Below are positions 62,705 through 64,000 of a stretch of DNA of 64,000 bases, piece after piece. How positions within the stretch are numbered: the stretch's first letter is position 1; the number at the start of each line of letters is the position of its first letter. The DNA is from CALKXV01 sp965228905 (GTDB lineage Bacteria > Pseudomonadota > Alphaproteobacteria > Rhodobacterales > Rhodobacteraceae). The notes beneath the pieces were generated by a model, which did not search any database, was not told the origin of the DNA, and saw only the letters and a list, made by a program, of their open reading frames with translations. Made by a program: the position numbers and the translations under genes. The stretch is taken from positions 1,488,001-1,552,000 of the forward strand of contig CBDDII010000003.1 in NCBI GenBank assembly GCA_965228905.1. Reading direction: 5' to 3'.

Positions 62705-63652
62705 ATGATCGGCATCACACTTGGCGACCCTGCTGGGGTTGGACCGGAGATCACGTTGAAGGCCGTTGCGGCGATGAGCGCTGAGGATCGCGCTGCGACG
62801 CGGATCTTCGGCTGCGCAAAGACGCTGGCGGCGGCGGAAGAGGTTGTGCGCACGGGTTTGAAGCCCGGCGAGGATGTGGCCCTGACCGATCTGCCGGTGG
62901 AGGGTGGTCCGCTGCCTTTCGGCAAGGCCGACGGGCGGGCCGGCGATGCGGCGTTTCGTTTTGTCGAGGCGGCTGTGCGTGCCGCAGAGGCGGGCGAGAT
63001 CGGTTGCATCGTCACCGCGCCCCTGAACAAGGCGGCGTTGAATGCGGCGGGGCATCATTACGATGGTCACACCGGGATGCTGGCTCATCTGACGGGGCAG
63101 CCCAAGGCCTGGATGATCCTTGCCTCGGACCGTTTGAAGGTGATCCACAATTCGACCCACGTCAGCCTGAAGGATGCCATCGACCGGGCAACGCCGGAAT
63201 CGGTGCTGGAGACCATCCGCAAGGGGAACGCACATCTGAAGCGGCTGGGCTATGCAGCACCACGGATCGCCGTGGCCGGGATCAATCCGCACTGCGGCGA
63301 GGGGGGATTGTTCGGAACCGAGGACGACACCCAGATCGTGCCGGCGGTGGCCGCGGCGGTGAAGGAAGGGATCGACGTCACCGGGCCGGTCGCCGCCGAT
63401 ACGTTGTTCCACCGGGCCTATTCCGGCGAGTTCGACCTGGTCGTCGCGCAGTACCACGACCAGGGGCATATCCCGGTCAAGCTGGTCGCTTTCGATACGG
63501 CGGTGAACGTCTCGCTCGGCCTGCCGATTGACCGCACCTCGGTCGATCACGGGACGGCCTTCGACATTGCGGGCAAGGGCATCGCGAGCCACGAAAACAT
63601 GGAAAAAGCCATCGCCTATGCGCGAAACCTGGCATCGGGGAGGACTAAATGA
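62705..63652 (+). CDS. PdxA-family dehydrogenase, catabolic type (PdxA2-like)
   Basis: 315 residues, clearly PdxA family: GDPAGVGPEITLKAV at the start, metal-ligand histidine in YDGHTGMLAHLTG, GINPHCGEGGLFG, and YHDQGHIPVK ... RTSVDHGTAFDIAG. It differs from the biosynthetic PdxA at 13239, which has GDPSGIGPEI and YHDQALIPIK. PdxA2 enzymes oxidise 4-phospho-D-threonate or 4-phospho-D-erythronate in sugar-acid catabolism. The start directly follows the sialidase-like stop, and the stop overlaps the DapA-family start (ATGA). Confidence 0.9.
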   Translation: MIGITLGDPAGVGPEITLKAVAAMSAEDRAATRIFGCAKTLAAAEEVVRTGLKPGEDVALTDLPVEGGPLPFGKADGRAGDAAFRFVEAAVRAAEAGEIGCIVTAPLNKAALNAAGHHYDGHTGMLAHLTGQPKAWMILASDRLKVIHNSTHVSLKDAIDRATPESVLETIRKGNAHLKRLGYAAPRIAVAGINPHCGEGGLFGTEDDTQIVPAVAAAVKEGIDVTGPVAADTLFHRAYSGEFDLVVAQYHDQGHIPVKLVAFDTAVNVSLGLPIDRTSVDHGTAFDIAGKGIASHENMEKAIAYARNLASGRTK

Positions 63653-64000
63653 ACCACGCTATCCAAGGCGTACACTCGGCCGCGGCAACGCCGGTCACGA
63701 AGGACGGTGCGCCGGATCTGAGGCTGTTCGGCGAACACTGCCGTGCGCTGATCGACGAGGGTTGCCACGGCATTGCGATGTTGGGAACGACGGGGGAAGC
63801 CAACAGTTTCGGCGTTGGTGACCGTATGGCGCTTTTGGAAGCGGCGATCGAGAATGGCACGCCCGCCGAGTACCTGTTGCCCGGCACCTCGACCCCGGCG
63901 GTGGCCGATACGGTGGCCCTGACAAAACATGCGGTGACGGCGGGGGCGAAGGGTGTCGTGTTGTTGCCGCCCTATTACTACAAGGGCGTGTCGGACGAGG
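63649..64000 (+). CDS. Dihydrodipicolinate synthase/N-acetylneuraminate lyase family protein (3' end outside window)
   Basis: The first 117 residues are readable: GVHSAAATPVTKDGAPDLRL, then GCHGIAMLGTTGEANSFGVGDR and VLLPPYYYKGVSDE. These match the DapA/NAL class I aldolase superfamily (TGE substrate loop, PYY), which includes keto-deoxy sugar-acid aldolases and dehydratases. The catalytic Lys lies beyond the window. Overlap with the PdxA2-like gene (ATGA) makes it part of the same catabolic operon, so lysine biosynthesis is unlikely. Confidence 0.88.
   Translation, partial: MNHAIQGVHSAAATPVTKDGAPDLRLFGEHCRALIDEGCHGIAMLGTTGEANSFGVGDRMALLEAAIENGTPAEYLLPGTSTPAVADTVALTKHAVTAGAKGVVLLPPYYYKGVSDE

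Overview
The window reads as a chromosomal segment of a high-GC alphaproteobacterium of the Rhodobacteraceae (Roseobacter group). The support is lineage-typical gene content and order: lptF-lptG-lptD-surA-pdxA-rsmA; prfA-prmC followed by a DUF4167 protein; dprA-topA; a DUF1194 protein; and a complete PhyR-NepR-EcfG general stress response module, which is confined to Alphaproteobacteria. I see no rRNA, tRNA, CRISPR array, insertion sequence or prophage. Genes are dense, with many 1-11 base overlaps, and no gene-free stretch exceeds about 270 bases.

Layout. 1-12.4 kb: nucleoside hydrolase and flavin-binding protein, MmgE/PrpD protein, dprA, topA, mazG, an agmatinase-type ureohydrolase, a frameshifted SEC-C gene, prfA-prmC and a Q/N-rich DUF4167 protein. 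12.4-22.5 kb: the envelope operon lptF-lptG-lptD-surA-pdxA-rsmA, divergent from pepA-holC. 22.5-28.4 kb: small membrane proteins, an HTTM-like/DCC gene pair, a TetR regulator overlapping a ppk2 gene whose 5' end is out of frame, an alpha/beta hydrolase, and a MetA-family acyltransferase behind a five-copy 11-bp tandem repeat. 28.6-35.3 kb: transporters (MFS, two EamA), a DUF1194 protein, an ATPase, a FadL-type outer-membrane protein and a YdcF protein. 35.4-37.4 kb: a Tat-exported intradiol dioxygenase and a cytochrome b561, divergent from a MarR regulator across two matching palindromes.

37.4-51.3 kb is the most striking part: a general stress response island. nepR-ecfG-histidine kinase-phospholipase D diverges from phyR. 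The following 10 kb is almost entirely small membrane, periplasmic and protective proteins: Dps, entericidin-like lipoprotein, PLDc_N, DUF1328, AI-2E-type, DUF3618, holin-like, YihY, CsbD, DUF2254 and DUF883-like. Reading both strands I found seven exact EcfG promoters (GGAAC-N16-CGTT) and three one-mismatch versions, each placed just upstream of one of these transcription units. The regulators and a large part of their effector regulon therefore appear to be physically clustered.

51.3-64 kb: a seven-gene operon (peptide-type ABC importer, two 2-hydroxyacid dehydrogenases, a DUF475 membrane protein), a divergent LysR regulator and an EamA exporter. After an AT-rich gap comes a catabolic-looking operon of a sialidase-like beta-propeller protein, a second PdxA-family dehydrogenase and a DapA-family aldolase/dehydratase that runs off the window.

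Names rest on motif and family recognition from the translated sequence; no database search was run.
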